64,000 nucleotides of DNA from Melastoma dodecandrum (GCA_029817715.1 JARUPY010000465.1:3151501-3215500), one strand, 5' to 3'; counted from the stretch's first letter, positions 11,779 through 24,800 are shown. Notes: a model not told the origin generated them from the letters alone. Made by a program: numbers and translations.

Positions 11779-13362
11779 ATGATCAGGAAAAGAACCAACG
11801 ACAGGAGCGTCAACCGTCGCCGACCATCGTCACTATGGAAGAACTGCACCACCCTCGGATCCCTGAAGCAAATCCATGCCACCCTAATCGTCAGAGGCTT
11901 CCATTCCAACTTGTCGGACTTGAGGGAGCTGGTTTTTGGTGCTGCTATTGTTGTTCCGGGTGCGATCAGCTACGCACTCAAGCTGTTCGACGAAATTCCC
12001 CATCCGGATGTGTTCATGTGGAACACCGTGATGAGAGGAGCCGCACAGAGTTTGGAACCCAGGAATGCCGTGGCTTTGTATGCCCGGATGGAGGAAATGG
12101 AGGTCGGGCCGGATAAGTACACGTTCCCGTTTGTGCTCAAGGCTTGCGCGAGGCTGGGATGGCCCAGGATGGGGTGTTGCTTGCATGGGAAGGTGGTGAA
12201 GTCCGGTTTCTTGGAGGGGAATCGGTTCGTGAGGAATAGTTTGATTTACTTCCACGCGAACTGCGGGGAGCTGGGCGTTGCACGTCGGATTTTCGATGGG
12301 ATCGAGGATTGTGAGAAGGGGGATGTAGTGGCGTGGTCGGCATTGACGGCAGGGTACGCGAGGAGAGGGGAGTTGGAGTCTGCGAGGAAGATGTTTGATG
12401 AGATGCCTGAGAAGGATTTGGTTTCATGGAACGTGATGGTGACGGCGTATGCTAAGAGGGGTGAGATGGGTGAGGCGAGGAAACTATTTGAGGATGTCCC
12501 GGTGAAGGATGTGGTGACGTGGAACGCAATGATCGCAGGCTATGTACTGAAGGGGAGTCACAAGGAGGCGTTAGACATGTTCGAGGAGATGAGGAGGGCC
12601 AGCGAGCGACCCGATGAGATTACGATGTTGAGTTTGGTGTCAGCCTGTGCAGAGTTGAGAGACCTGGAAGTCGGCAAAATGATTCACCAATCGGTCCTGG
12701 AATGGAGCTCGAAGGACTTGGGTGTGTTGCTGGGTAATGCACTCATGGACATGTACGCCAAGTGTGGGAACATCCCGCTCTCATTCGATGTCTTCCGGTC
12801 AATGAAGGAGAAGGATGTCTCCACGTGGAACTCAATCATCGGCGGCCTTGCATTTCACGGCTTTGTGGAAGAATCCATTGACATGTTCCGAGAAATGCAG
12901 AGGCTGAAGATCGCCCCAAACGAGATAACCATGGTAGGAGTCTTGGTGGCATGTAGCCACGCGGGGAAGGTCGAGGAGGGGCGTCAATATTTCAAGCTCA
13001 TGAGAGATGAGTTTGGCATCGAACCAAACATCAGGCATTACGGTTGTATGGTGGACCTCCTCAGTCGTGCTGGCCAGTTGGAGGAAGCACTCGAGTTCAT
13101 CAAAGGAATGGAAACACCCCCTAACGGTATTGTCTGGAGGACTCTGCTTGGCGCCTGTAAACTCCACGGCAACATTGAGATAGGGAGGTATGCCAGTGAG
13201 ATGCTACTGCAAATGAGGCACGAAGAGAGCGGGGACTACGTGTTGCTGTCGAATCTGTACGCTTGGAAAGGAGAGTGGGATGGAGTTGAGAAGGTGAGGA
13301 AATCAATGGATGACGGGGGAATCCGAAAGGCACCTGCGCGCAGCCTAATAGGAGTGCAATAA
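11779..13362 (+). CDS. PLS-class pentatricopeptide repeat protein (At5g15300-like), intronless
   Basis: A single open frame of 527 aa from the ATG of MIRKRTNDRSVNRRRP. I chose this start because residues upstream have no PPR similarity, whereas this N-terminus resembles my memory of the Arabidopsis protein At5g15300. Repeats run from about residue 20 to 480, with PLS hallmarks such as DVFMWNTVMRG, DVVAWSALTAGYARRG, DLVSWNVMVTAYAKRG, DVVTWNAMIAGYV, LLGNALMDMYAKCG and the E-like tail GDYVLLSNLYAWKGEWDG. Such proteins bind organellar RNA one base per repeat and usually act in C-to-U editing, splicing or stability. The protein ends soon after the E motif at SLIGVQ with no DYW domain, so any editing would need a partner deaminase in trans. 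Mitochondrial or plastid targeting is inferred from the family. No introns, as is typical. Confidence 0.92.
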   Translation: MIRKRTNDRSVNRRRPSSLWKNCTTLGSLKQIHATLIVRGFHSNLSDLRELVFGAAIVVPGAISYALKLFDEIPHPDVFMWNTVMRGAAQSLEPRNAVALYARMEEMEVGPDKYTFPFVLKACARLGWPRMGCCLHGKVVKSGFLEGNRFVRNSLIYFHANCGELGVARRIFDGIEDCEKGDVVAWSALTAGYARRGELESARKMFDEMPEKDLVSWNVMVTAYAKRGEMGEARKLFEDVPVKDVVTWNAMIAGYVLKGSHKEALDMFEEMRRASERPDEITMLSLVSACAELRDLEVGKMIHQSVLEWSSKDLGVLLGNALMDMYAKCGNIPLSFDVFRSMKEKDVSTWNSIIGGLAFHGFVEESIDMFREMQRLKIAPNEITMVGVLVACSHAGKVEEGRQYFKLMRDEFGIEPNIRHYGCMVDLLSRAGQLEEALEFIKGMETPPNGIVWRTLLGACKLHGNIEIGRYASEMLLQMRHEESGDYVLLSNLYAWKGEWDGVEKVRKSMDDGGIRKAPARSLIGVQ

Positions 13363-15097
13363 GGAGATCTCCTGCTAAACACAGGCTACATTACCATCAT
13401 CATCATCACCATCTTATTTTTACTTAATTATTCACTTACACCCCCCCCCCCCTTCCTCTCGGAATATTCGCCATAACATGGCTAACCCTAGTAAGCGATT
13501 AAATTAATAATTTCTTTTGTTACGAAATTATTTTAATATATAAATTTTAAGCGGTTAAACGAGTAAAATTATTTATTTAAATAATAATAATTTTATTTAT
13601 TAATATAAATGGCATAAATATCTTTTATCTCTTAATGTCAATTTCAGCTGAATATAAAACTTAATAAATGTATAAATTTTATTATTAAAATAAAATCAAA
13701 TTATTGCGAAACGGAAAATCAAATATAAGTGAAAATCAAATTAAATGCACGTAAGCTTCTCATTTTTTAGGCATCTAAATTCAAGTAGGTTTGGATGTTG
13801 GGGTAGGATGGTACTGGGATTTCTAACCTGGAGTGTCCTAATGTCCCCTCAACAGTATTGCTCGTCCTGGTATTTTCACCAACTTTATGACAGGTCTTTT
13901 ATTGTTATTGATGACGGAAGATGAAATTTCATAGTACGACTCGAACCTGGTTGTGTTGATATTACTTTTACTTCCTTTCCATATCATCCAGCCCCAGTAC
14001 TACTAACTATGATAAACAGATGAGTGTAGTAGCAGAACCTTTTGTTGCCCCAGTCAAAACCGTAATGCCGGCCTTCCTGTCGACTCCCAAGCTGATTTTC
14101 ATCTGGTATCTGGCATGAGAAGACGAGGCAGCGAACTAGCCAGAGATGACTCGCCAGATGGAGCTCGACATCCCTTGGTGGGCTGCCCAAAATGGCAGTA
14201 CTGTTTGGATAAACTTTTAGCCGGCAAGTCATCCTTGGCTGCCCCGACGAACAACCTCGTTTTCACATGCAAGACAACAGACGAAGCATACTCATCCCGA
14301 GCCAGATCGCGACCAAGATGATGAGAACAAAAGAAACTTATGGGAGAGTAGTCATTTTGTTTTTCTCTGGTGGAGGGAATATGAAAGATGACGATTTTAT
14401 ACAAGTAAAACGAGACGAGGAGGCCCTGTTTTCGGCCAGTTTCCTCCATCAGTAATACAAAAGAGAGTAAAAGGCCTGAAAGGGAGATGAAGCTTTTAAT
14501 GTATGGGAGAAAGAGACATCCCTGTAAACAATTGTCCAATCTCCGTGTTGTAATTACTTCCAATAATAAAAGGGTGATTGAAGAAAAAGGAGGTCGAGCG
14601 TGACTTACCCATAAGATGGATGTACTTCCGAGGTAACTCCACTTGCAGATGATCCCTCGTGAATGAGTCCAAGCAATTCTTAGAAACGGAAAAACAATGA
14701 TGCTCCCAGGTAAGAGTGCCTGATTCAGATGGCTTTAATAAGTACCCGAGAGCTAACACTGGATTTTCCTATGCTTTCCTCCGGTTTCCCGGGGCTCCAC
14801 CCTGCATTTTTTCAGATCAGTAGCTCTATATCGTTTCATAGAGCTCGATTTCAATTTCTGGGGACAGTTGATGTCTAAGGGTTAGGTGGGAAAGAATTTA
14901 TTTCTTCCCTTGAACAGATTTCGCATTCGCTGTTTTCATTTTTCTAGCCTCATGGTGAACTGCTTCAGTACGAAATAGGAAATAAGGGACAGAAGGCCAA
15001 GTATGCATTAAGAAAGTTCCACCATCTTCCAGGTTTCAGTCCAAGACCCACAGTATTACATGATATTCAAAAGGACAAGGATCAGCGAAGAAATGGA
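13363..15097. other. intergenic; AT-rich part plus unassigned open frames
   Basis: A 12-base C run at 13,441-13,452 is followed by strongly AT-rich sequence to about 13,740. A 154-codon minus-strand open frame at 14,099-14,563 has no recognisable domain and was not called. Part of the right half could be former 3' UTR of the DPH7 copy. Confidence 0.45.
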
Positions 15098-16091
15098 TCA
15101 AGTGCTTGTCTTACTCTCAGGGAGCCATATGTGAAGCACCCCCAGTCGTAGAATGAGCATGTAGCCACAGCATCGCCCTTTTCCCTTTGCCAGTCCGCTC
15201 CGTATGTTAAGGAATCACGCTTCCCGTATGTTTCTAGGACTTGAACGTCCTCCCCGGAGACGTCAGTGAGGGCGAATCTGTTGTGCCTACAAGCTGCCAG
15301 GACGAGACCCGTCATTGAGAAGTTTTGCTTTGTCCTCCAGATGCCGCCTTTGAGACAAAGCAACCTTGCATTGATGGGTCTCGATGTCGACCTTATGTCC
15401 CAGACTCTTAGGTGTTCATCGTTTCAACCAGTCAGGACGATGTTGGGGTTCGTTGTGCTTTTGGCGATACAGCAGACACCCATGGTATGGGTCATTGAGT
15501 TGCGAAAAACTGGATTTGATGGAGAATCATGAGTGTCCTTGTGTATGAAGTTACAATCGTCAGATCCAGAGTATACTAACTGTGGGTCATGCAGATCGAA
15601 GGAAGCGGCCCAAGTTTCGAACTCGTGTACACTCCATTGCTATTGAGTTTCGAGGTTGGACTCTGTGAGGATAACACTGATACAGAACTGTCTGAATGGC
15701 CGACCGAGATGGCCATCCCCAAAGGATTCCAATCCAGGCAAAAGCACATAGAGGAACTTACCTTAACGCAGCTCTCTTCCTTCATAAGATATGTATTGCT
15801 GTGACCATCGGAAGAGTGCTCCAGTCAATGACTCTCCACGAAGCCTTCGGAGTCGGCGTGAGCAACAATGGGCCCAATCCTTCACCAGCCTCAGCTGGAC
15901 TCCACTTGATGTCGAAGACCCCGGCACATTTTAAAGAGTGAAGCGTTTCGAGGCGGCGGATGGAGTCATTGCCGACGTCAAACAGCATGATGCTACCATC
16001 CCTTCTGGGACAGTCCCCTCCGCAGACAGTGTAGGTAATAGAATTCGACCGAGTCTGTGTTGCCGTCTAAGTAACAGTGTACAATATCCAC
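15098..16091 (-). pseudogene. DPH7 pseudogene: intronless pseudogene of DPH7 (diphthine methyltransferase, WD40 protein)
   Basis: Pieces in three frames align in order with DPH7/WDR85, the WD40 enzyme that removes the methyl ester before the amidation step of diphthamide synthesis on eEF2. In order: HCYLDGNTDSVEF, CAGVFDIKWSPA, AHADSEGF, FCLDWNP, EFETWAASFDLHDPQLVY, MGVCCIAKS, LRVWDIRST, GLVLAACRHN, DSLTYGADWQ, ATCSFYD, LHIWLPE. The copy is disabled. The start codon reads GTG (16,089-16,091). About 40 bp are missing with a frameshift after VEF (~16,035). Further frameshifts fall near 15,870, 15,630 and 15,140, and in-frame TGA stops lie at 15,825-15,827 and 15,424-15,426. There is no intron-sized gap over the whole ~1 kb, which suggests a retrocopy, although no poly-A tail was seen at the 3' end. 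A functional DPH7 must lie elsewhere. Confidence 0.85.
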
Positions 16092-18006
16092 AACCTTGTC
16101 AAGCAATTAAAGAGAACATCACTCCATCATCACAAAGAGCTATGGAAACATCATATTTGGAGTTGGTCACTGTGATGTGCTCTGAAACATACGTCGAACA
16201 GATTCAGTGCATAGATCTAATCAAGCCAGATGTCCTGCATTCGCGAATTTGAGGACAACAAGGGCATGATTACGTCATCAATAATCAAGCATTTGATACT
16301 TAGCCCGGGAATTACACGAAGAACTGACGGAATCAATCATAATTCAAGAATTTGGAAGCGTGACAACTTCATAGAGCTTTAAATAGCGATTTCCAAATTA
16401 TCCAAAAATTATTTTCGATCCTAAAATACAAATTTTGAAAGCTTCAATGGACAAAATATCCTCGAGCAAAGTTAAAATAGGTTCGAATTTAAAAAATACC
16501 GTTATTCAAATAACGACCTATAGGTATTTAGATAATTTTTAAAACTACAAATCTCGAAATAGTAATCATTATCGTATGTATGTATACATCGTGTCTCGAA
16601 CTTAATGGGTTGAAGGCGGGAGGTTCATACAATACAGAAAATATTACAATCCTCTCTGGGCAGTACAGCACGTGAATGTCCCGTACAGCTGATATGTCGA
16701 TAAGCTCCTCCGAGATTACGTCAAGGAATCCCGAGCACCTAATCCAGGAGCCCCGGCCACACCACATAACGATAGGAAAACCAGACAAACAGATCGACCA
16801 GATAGATGCCAAAAGATTTCCCCAGTTGGAAACTGGGACGAGAAGAAACGAACACTCGTGAGCATGCATAGCTCGGAATTGGCAGGGATGTTCATGCCAC
16901 AGAACTTAAACATGAAATTCAACGTATCGCTTGATAATTTGCTCCTCCGATTATCATTATCCCCCCCCAGGCATAGTCCAGGCACAAGGAAATTTCTTCT
17001 GACAAAACTACAGTGCTGTACAAACCTACACCATCTGCAGCCTGCCGCTGCAAGAAATGACGGATGTAAAACCCAACAACTGCTCAGGCCAACTTACCCT
17101 GCAGTTCTCAGCAACTGCCAATCCTTCGAAATAACACTCCGTCTATGAACCGAGCACCAGGGCCTGCAGAAAGATGAAGACAACAAGGGACAGGGGACTC
17201 CACGCCTTGCAAAAGAATGAGCTCAAACACGACACAAACATTATTAGTGAGACATGCTCAAAACCCAGATCAAACCCCTACGCATAAATCACTCCTTGCA
17301 ATGGCCAATGGTGTATCACTTCAGAACCAATACAACCACCAAGGAACTTATCATAAGTAACAAGCCTGGCCATTCCCTTAAAGCTAACAATACAAGCCAC
17401 TGAAGGGTGAACCACAGCAAGCACGGGGTAGCAGCAGGAGATCCTAAGCAGTCACAAACTTTAAAACATGGCCTCTTTAAAAATAAATTCACCAGTAAAT
17501 TTGAAGTCTTCAATCTCTAATCATAAAAGATAAAAACCCAGATTACAATCCCAAGTCCTAAGGCAATATGGCTAGAGTTCGAACAAGTCAAGGCAAAAGG
17601 CTAGAAATAAAGGCTTGCAGGTGATATTGGTTCTTGGGGGCAGAGCTTGGTGAATTCAGGTATCACAGGCAGGGCAGGTTTCACTACGGCTATGAGCTCC
17701 AGGTGTAGTTGGTCCTCAAAGAGAAGCATCAAGGTAGGCCATCAATTTGTTTTCACCAGGTTCCTCTGGTTAAGGCAGGGGACGGGGCTTCATCGGTAGG
17801 TAGCGGTAAGCTGGGCTTCAGGCTTCACAATCATGGCTGTTTTAAAGGGGAGGCCAAGTCAAAGAGCATCAGAATCCCCATTTTGGGACATTCGAGAGGT
17901 TAGGAACTCAAATAGCAAGACAAATGTTGAGCAGGCCATGTTAAAAGATAACTTTGCTTTACTGCAACTAAGGGAGCAAGGTAATTCTACCTTTTAAGGG
18001 TCCAAA
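16092..18006. other. non-coding stretch downstream of the KH gene
   Basis: No family is recognisable in either strand. It lies immediately 3' of the KH gene stop, so part of it is probably that gene's 3' UTR. Open frames of 60-110 codons at 16,528-17,148 look random. Confidence 0.4.
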
Positions 18007-21000
18007 CTAGTAACCATAACTTTTCCGGCGGGACACAGAATTCTGCCCAGATAGCCTGGAAATGCAAGCACTTGATCAACATGATGGCACGAGGACAAAT
18101 GTATAAGAATATCTCTAATTCTTCCCATTGAAAGGATTGGAGAAGTCAGTAGGCCAATTGAACAGGGATTGCAGACAAATAAACAGGTACAGCAGTTTAC
18201 CGGTTACCACCAGCATTTAAACGATGACAATGGCACTTATGCAAACCATTTTATGTTTTCCAGAGGCATCAGAAAAAGAAAATAGGAACTAGAGAACCCA
18301 CTATAATCATCACAAACAACAGAGCAAGATGTTCAATAGACCACTGCCTGCAATACTCAATAAGAGGCCAGGAAATCCAGGTCAGACAAAAATATTTCAC
18401 ACCACCATAGCACAGGGGACAAAATCGATGTTTGTCAATTTGAATGGTCATGTATGCTCATGCGCCATGTGACAGAATGACAGTATACACTCATTATCAA
18501 TTAAGTTGAAGATTGAAAAAGCACCCAAAACCTGAAGGCAAAATAAATGAAACCCCCAAAACATAAAATCTTTAAAACTTTTGTTGCCAGGACAACAAAG
18601 TAATATTGTAAAATCAGATCAATATGACACAAAATACATGAACATGAGTGCCCAAATCACCGACTAGATGAAAAATGAAAAAATTAGGAATGCACATGCC
18701 ATAAAACTTTAGGGTAAAATAAAGAAATAACTTAATTACTATAAAATGTAATGATTATGGCCTGTCGAAGAGCAACTTAGAACAACATACCCAGAACTTC
18801 CGCCTCGTCCAGAAGAATGGGTACCATAAACACCGTAAATGCTGCCACTTCCACCAATCTGAACGAGTCATATTAGACATACACAAGGAAGAGTTAACCA
18901 TGGCTAAAAAGACAAAAAGTTTACTCCATTATTGTGGCAAGTTGTTGATTCTGAAAGGCTTTTCCTCATGAAAATAAATCAAGGCTTTCAGCCGATTGGA
19001 ATTTCATGTATTAGAGGCAAGGCCTTTGTTTGACAGACTACCTGTGAGCTGCTGTAAACTCCATAGCTGTCATCAGCCAAATCACTTGGATTGCCATAAG
19101 CACTAGAGTAGGAGTGTCCACGAGCATGCCTCTTGCTATCCCTAGTTTCATAACTCAGACCATCTGAACCATCTGCAGGCATGGGAAGGTATGGAACGAC
19201 AGGCATCAAACTAGAGACAGAACCATCCCTATCGAACATGTTGGCCCTCAATCGAGTAGTTACTTGAATAAGAGCATCTTTAGCAGTGTCAAGATCTCCT
19301 GTAATCTGAACACCAAATTAAAGATGGTCAAGAGTACTCGAATAAAAAGCGAGAAAGAAAAGTATTATAGTGCTGTGCATTCAATTACCTGGACCATCTC
19401 GTCATCATCTGCTGCAATTTTGGGAAGATCATCCTTTGACAGAATTCTAATATTAGCTTTTGTCGTCCTCCTAATCTCAGAAATAATACAGCCTCCTTTA
19501 CCGATAAGGCAACCTATCTGAGAAGATGGAACAAGTAAGCGAGATGTAAACGAGATCAGGCCAGAATCTCTTTCTATCTTCTCACTGCAGCGTGGTTGCA
19601 GACGCACAGCAGCTTCAATAGTAGGCGAAAATGCATCTTCAAAAGCCTAGAAAAGTAAAGCACAGATACGAAATAAATCTTACATGAAAAGATTAGCCAT
19701 ACAATTGTCAAGTCCAAGAAGCAAGTATCAACCTCTTTGGCAGAGATCATAATCAGACAGTCATTCCCTGCAGTGGACGAACTGTCAACCTTTATAACTG
19801 CACCAGATTCATGCCTGATTTGATTGATTATGACACCGCCTTTGCCAATTACACCACCAATATTGTCAGTTGGACATAGCAAACGAAGAGAAAATTCTCT
19901 GGATAGTATTTCATCCCTTGGGGCCGAATACATAGAGCGTGACCACTCTCTGGCTTCGCCATATCCTCCTCCATATGGACCAAGGAGTGGTGCCACACCC
20001 ACAATGGGAGCTCCAGCACCAGGAGCTAATAGTGATCCACTAGAAGGATATACACCAGAAACAGCACTAGCAATAGCATGCTGAGATCTTGAGGGGTTAT
20101 CATGGAGACGTGATGCAATTTGAGACAGAGCTTTTTTAACAACTGCTGCTTCCCCAGAAATCTGTGCACAAAAAAAAGTGCTCTCTGATGTCAATATGCT
20201 TACACTCCATTTTGATATCCTTACATATTAAGATAGCAGAATGTTTTCCACCTAAGTTAGAGAAAATATCACAAGTATGCAATAGACAACTTATAGTCAG
20301 CAGCAGAAGAAAAAATTCCAACATCTTAAGCTCACGAAATATGTCATAGAGTGAACAAAATGGTGAAACACTGTACAGGTCCTTCATCAAGTACAAGAAT
20401 AAAAATGGAAAATAGATGGTTTGAACTTCACTATAACACTCATGGTTGTGAATTTCCTGCAAAAATTATTGAAGCACACTCCGACAGTTGCAAAGACATG
20501 GATTTCACAAACTGAGGAACATTCACTTGAATAGTTAAAGCTGACCTGAACAAGCTCATCCGAATCTATCGCACAGGCAGGAAGGTGATTATCTTTCAGA
20601 ATGCGAATATTAGCACCGGTATCGCTTCGGATACTCTGAACTATCTGCCCACCTTTCCCAATGATACAACCAATCTGGTCCGAAGGTACGAGGATCCTCG
20701 CAGTAACTGACTGTGCTTCCAGTTCCTCATCCCCACGGGACTCATCTGCAATCACCCTTTCATGAATTTTGAACATAGCATCCTGGGCTGGGCAGACAAG
20801 GTCAACACTCTCTTCAAACTCATTAGTCTCCTCGCTTGTGCTGTAGATGGTGACTACACGCTCCTCAGCTCCCGGAATGTTGTCCCCAATCCTAATCTTC
20901 GCTTTGGTGTCCAACCTAAGCTGTTTCACAATCTCTCCGCCCCTTCCAATGACGCTCCCAATCTTCCTAGTGGGGCACAAGTATCTGTACACGGTGTCAT

Positions 21001-21121
21001 CTGGGTGGATAGTGAATGGGTCCCTGTCCTCACTGCCCGAGTTCCTCCTCTTGTTCCCACCATTCTCATGGTCAGACTGGTAATGCGATCTTTTCCCGTA
21101 ACTATTCCTCTGACTCGCCAT
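18007..21121 (-). CDS. KH-domain RNA-binding protein with four KH domains (At5g15270/HEN4-like family)
   Basis: Exons 20546-21121, 19733-20161, 19389-19646, 19042-19305, 18791-18858 and 18007-18055 give 547 aa, all GT-AG and in frame. Four KH domains are visible by their GxxG loops: IGRGGEIVKQ (KH1), IGKGGQIVQS (KH2), IGKGGVIINQ (KH3) and IGKGGCIISE (KH4). The N-terminus MASQRNSYGKRSHYQSD and the linker LMPVVPYLPMP match plant poly(C)-binding-type KH proteins close to At5g15270 as I recall it. KH proteins of this group bind single-stranded RNA in the nucleus and act in pre-mRNA processing and flowering-time control. The last exon is short: reading joins SSG to LSGQNSVSRRKSYGY and a stop. If the last intron is retained, the frame ends instead at 18,739 with a different 16-residue tail. 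The start is the first ATG before the conserved N-terminus. It is divergent from the PTB gene. Confidence 0.92.
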
Positions 21122-21828
21122 CTGCTGAGACCTTCTTAATCTGCTGCCCACCTCAACCAACAAAACACCACAACTCATTTCAAAACCCTGATCATAAAAC
21201 ACCCTAACCGTACGCCAATAACAGCAGTTCAATAGAAACCAAGACAACCTACAAATTCCCAGAAAAACAGAAATCCATCGCGAAAGAAAAACAATCAAGA
21301 CTCCGACTCACACTCGGAGCAGGGAAAGCTCCTACACGTGAACCCCGACTTGCCCTTCTATCCTGTTGATTGGGTAGCACAGCGGAGTAAACGGATCTGA
21401 AATTTGATTAAAGGAAACAACTGGGTATTGGAATAATCGGTGGATTCCGCTGATGAATGTAAGAATGCACGGAAAAGGTCCGACCTTTACTCTATTACGA
21501 TGAACGGTGGATAGAAAGGTTGGGATAAACGCATTGGGATTATGACTGGAGGGGGATTCCGTCCGATGTTTCCGCACTGGCTTGATTTGCTGCTGTTCTA
21601 GGCTGGACTTCTAGGGTTTTGACCGCCTGCCTTTTTTGGGTCTCGCGTGGGGAATCGAAATATGCCAGGATTGGTCCGAACTTTTCTTGCATTTATAGCG
21701 ACATTATTTTATTTTGCCCCAATCTATAGCCCTAGCCCTAACCCTAGCAAAAGTTCTCAAATCCACAGAAAAGCCCCGGGAATTTCCTATCCAGGGTTCC
21801 TCTCTAAGGCGAGATTGAAGTTGCGACG
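21122..21828. promoter_or_regulatory. shared divergent promoter of the KH and PTB genes
   Basis: Only 707 bp separate the two start codons, so both 5' UTRs and promoters must lie here. Telobox-type sequence is present on the plus strand near 21,729-21,750 (CCCTAGCCCTAACCCTAG), an element known in promoters of plant ribosomal and RNA-processing genes. No clear TATA box was assigned for either direction. Confidence 0.55.
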
Positions 21829-24800
21829 ATGTCGATGTCGGGGCAACCTCAGTTCAGGTACACTCAGACGCCGTCGAAGGTGATCCACCTCCGGAACTTG
21901 CCCTGGGAATGCGGTGAGGAGGAGCTGGTCGAGCTCTGCAAGCCCTTCGGCAAGGTCATCAACACCAAGTGCAACGTCGGGGCCAACAAAAACCAGGCCT
22001 TTGTCGAATTCGTGAGTTTAATTGTTCTTTTTTTTTTGCTGACTCGTTTTCTCTCTCCCTGTTTGTTGTGGTCGCGAGTGAAGCAGGGAGCTTTGGGATG
22101 AGAAGTTAGCGTGCTGTGTTGGGATTGTGTGGGTATAGGGGTAGAGGTTGAGGCGAGAAGTAGAAGGACATCGTTCTTTGAGACTGAGTAGATTGGGGTT
22201 AGATGGAGTGCAAATTTGAGTTGTTTTTCTGGTAGGGTGAATGTTCTGTATTGTGTATTCCGCTGGCAAGCTCCTTTGAAACTTCCCCGGTTTCAGAATC
22301 CTGTGGGGAGAACTATTGATTCACTTATCCCAGGATTTTTTAATGATTGGTTGGTGTTGCTTTCAGAGCTCCACCTGGAGATTCGATATCAAGAGTCATT
22401 TTGATGTTCCTTTGGGAGTTTTATCTTGAAAGTTAATGAGTTTATGCGCTAAGGGATAACCATATGGATGGTTGATTCTGCTGCTGTGAGCCTCTGGCAT
22501 CCTGATTATTTTTTCATGGGATTGGTCTCCTTTGTTCACAATCAATTCCTAGACTAATTACATTTTCTACCTCTGATGTGCTGACCTTCTGTTTGCATAA
22601 ATATTCCAAAGTGATGGGGCTTCTTTTCTGCATAGTTGATTTGGCGGTTTTTTGCAATTGCTATTTTCAATTCATAAATAGTACCTGCTTTCTGTTTCTA
22701 GCTGGGAAATTGCCGTAGACAAAGTATTTGGGGTGACAGAACAAAAAATATCAATAATTTACTTCTAAATCAAATGGGAACCTTGATTTCCTTCTTGAAT
22801 GCATTTGATACTGCAAATCTGTCTTTTTTTAGTCTCAGTTAATAATGTGGACTGACCAAGCCATCCTTTTGCATTACAGGCCGAGCAGAGTCAGGCTATA
22901 TCAATGGTTTCATACTATGCTTCATCTTCAGAACCTGCACAAATACGTGGAAAAACAGTCTACATTCAATATTCTAACAGGCACGAGATCGTTCACAGTA
23001 AAAGCCCAGGCGATGTTCCCGGAAATGTGCTGCTTGTGACTTTGGAGAATGTGGAACCTGGTGACGTGAGCATTGATGTCATTCATTTGGTAAGAAGCTC
23101 TTTCATTGTGGACAGTTGGTTTCCTTTATTGTGGGATTAACTTGCCTGTTTAATATATGAATGATTCATTCTTGGTGATTAGATCTAATATGTTTTTTCA
23201 AGCCTTATTGTGTGTCACCTGCAGTAAGTTAATAATTTTTTGTTAATCTTGAATTACAAAAAGAATTTATCGCTGTAATTTCAAGCTCTGTTTCGTCCCT
23301 CACTCTTTTCTGGGCTAAGTAATTTTTGTGACATGGTTATTGTGTTCTTTATAGTCTTATGGCATCATGGTTCGGAAATTTTTACTGTGTTTCAGGTTTT
23401 TTCAGCCTTTGGTTTTGTCCACAAAATTGCCACTTTTGAAAAGGCTGCAGGTTTTCAGGTGAGTTTCCTGAATATCAATGTATGTTTCGTCATATATCCT
23501 AGTTGTGCTTTAGAAAAGTATCAAACGTGCAGCTTATCTTAGTGAACCTAGCTAGCACATACATTTGCAGGCACTTATACAATTCAGCGATGTTGAAACT
23601 GCTTCTGAAGCAAGAAATCAATTAGATGGAAGGAGCATTCCCAGGTGTGCCATTACTTTCTATCCCCACAAACGGAATAAAAGACATGCCTTGATTATTA
23701 AATTCTTTCATGGTTTATTACTGAAATTCCAAGTGCATACTTGCTAATGTTGTTTATTATGTCTTTTAGCATTTTACTGAGAAGCTAGCTGTACTGTTTT
23801 GGCCAGGTACCTGCTTCCGGCACATGTGAATGCGTGTAATTTGCGTATTACCTATTCGGCTCACACAGATTTGAATATCAAATTCCAGTCTCACAGAAGC
23901 AGGTTAGGGGTGTTTCAGCCAACAAATTGTAAAGCTTTTCAAAATATCTTTTATTATAGTTACTGGTTGAAGTTCTTTGTTTCCTTGTTGCGAGTTGTTC
24001 ATTGGAGCCCTTCTAAATTATCTTTTTGTCATCTAGGGGTTAGTGAAGCTTGTGGCCAGATCATGGAGTTGTTTCCTGGCTGCTTTGTAATTTCTTGAAC
24101 TTTTAATTGCACTCTACCCATTCATATAGTCTAGAATGTTATAAATCTGTCAATTCTATTTCATTAATTTTCCGATCCATTACTTTTATATGGGTATGTT
24201 TTCTGTGTTACCTTGCAAATTTTTTGTATAAATCAGTTATGTCTATCTGCAGCCTGCAGTGAGTCAGCAGTTTAGAGTCCAGCCGTACATGCCTTAAGTG
24301 ATTTATATCAGAAATCATCAGATGTACTAATCTAGTAACGGTTTAGACACACCTTATTATGGTGAACACTCGATTGTTTGAATGATCTGAGAGGAGCTTT
24401 TAACTTGTATGCCGTATGTATACCTGCGTGGATGTTTCTTCCTATGAATGGTGGTAGGTTGCAAGTTTTATAGCTAACAGACTATACTTTGGGAGTTTTG
24501 GCAGTCCACTTCGTTTTGCTGAGTAATCTTGAAACTTGTGGCACCTAATTCTTCTGTACATGTCCCCTTAGAGGTTAAGTCCCAGCTGTAAGTCGGTTTT
24601 CACATGTGGTTTTGTTATTTGTCTATAGATTTTTGTTAAGCAAGGCATTTATAAACCAATATCCTTCCATCGTGGTAAGCATGTTTTATGTAGTGGAATC
24701 ATGTTTTACTGTCATTATCATTATCCGTCGTCTTTTATGATTCAAGTGTTGGTTCAAGTGGTTGTGATTAACTTGACTTGGTGATCGTATTAAATTTGGA

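Noticed and set aside
13935..13950. tRNA B-box-like word (GGTTCGAGTC on minus strand)
   Set aside because: No matching A box or cloverleaf could be built around it.
14099..14563. 154-codon minus-strand open frame
   Set aside because: No domain, composition or homology that I recognise; no splice or promoter support.
16528..17148. Several 60-110 codon frames on both strands
   Set aside because: Overlapping, no recognisable family, and likely within the 3' flank of the KH gene.
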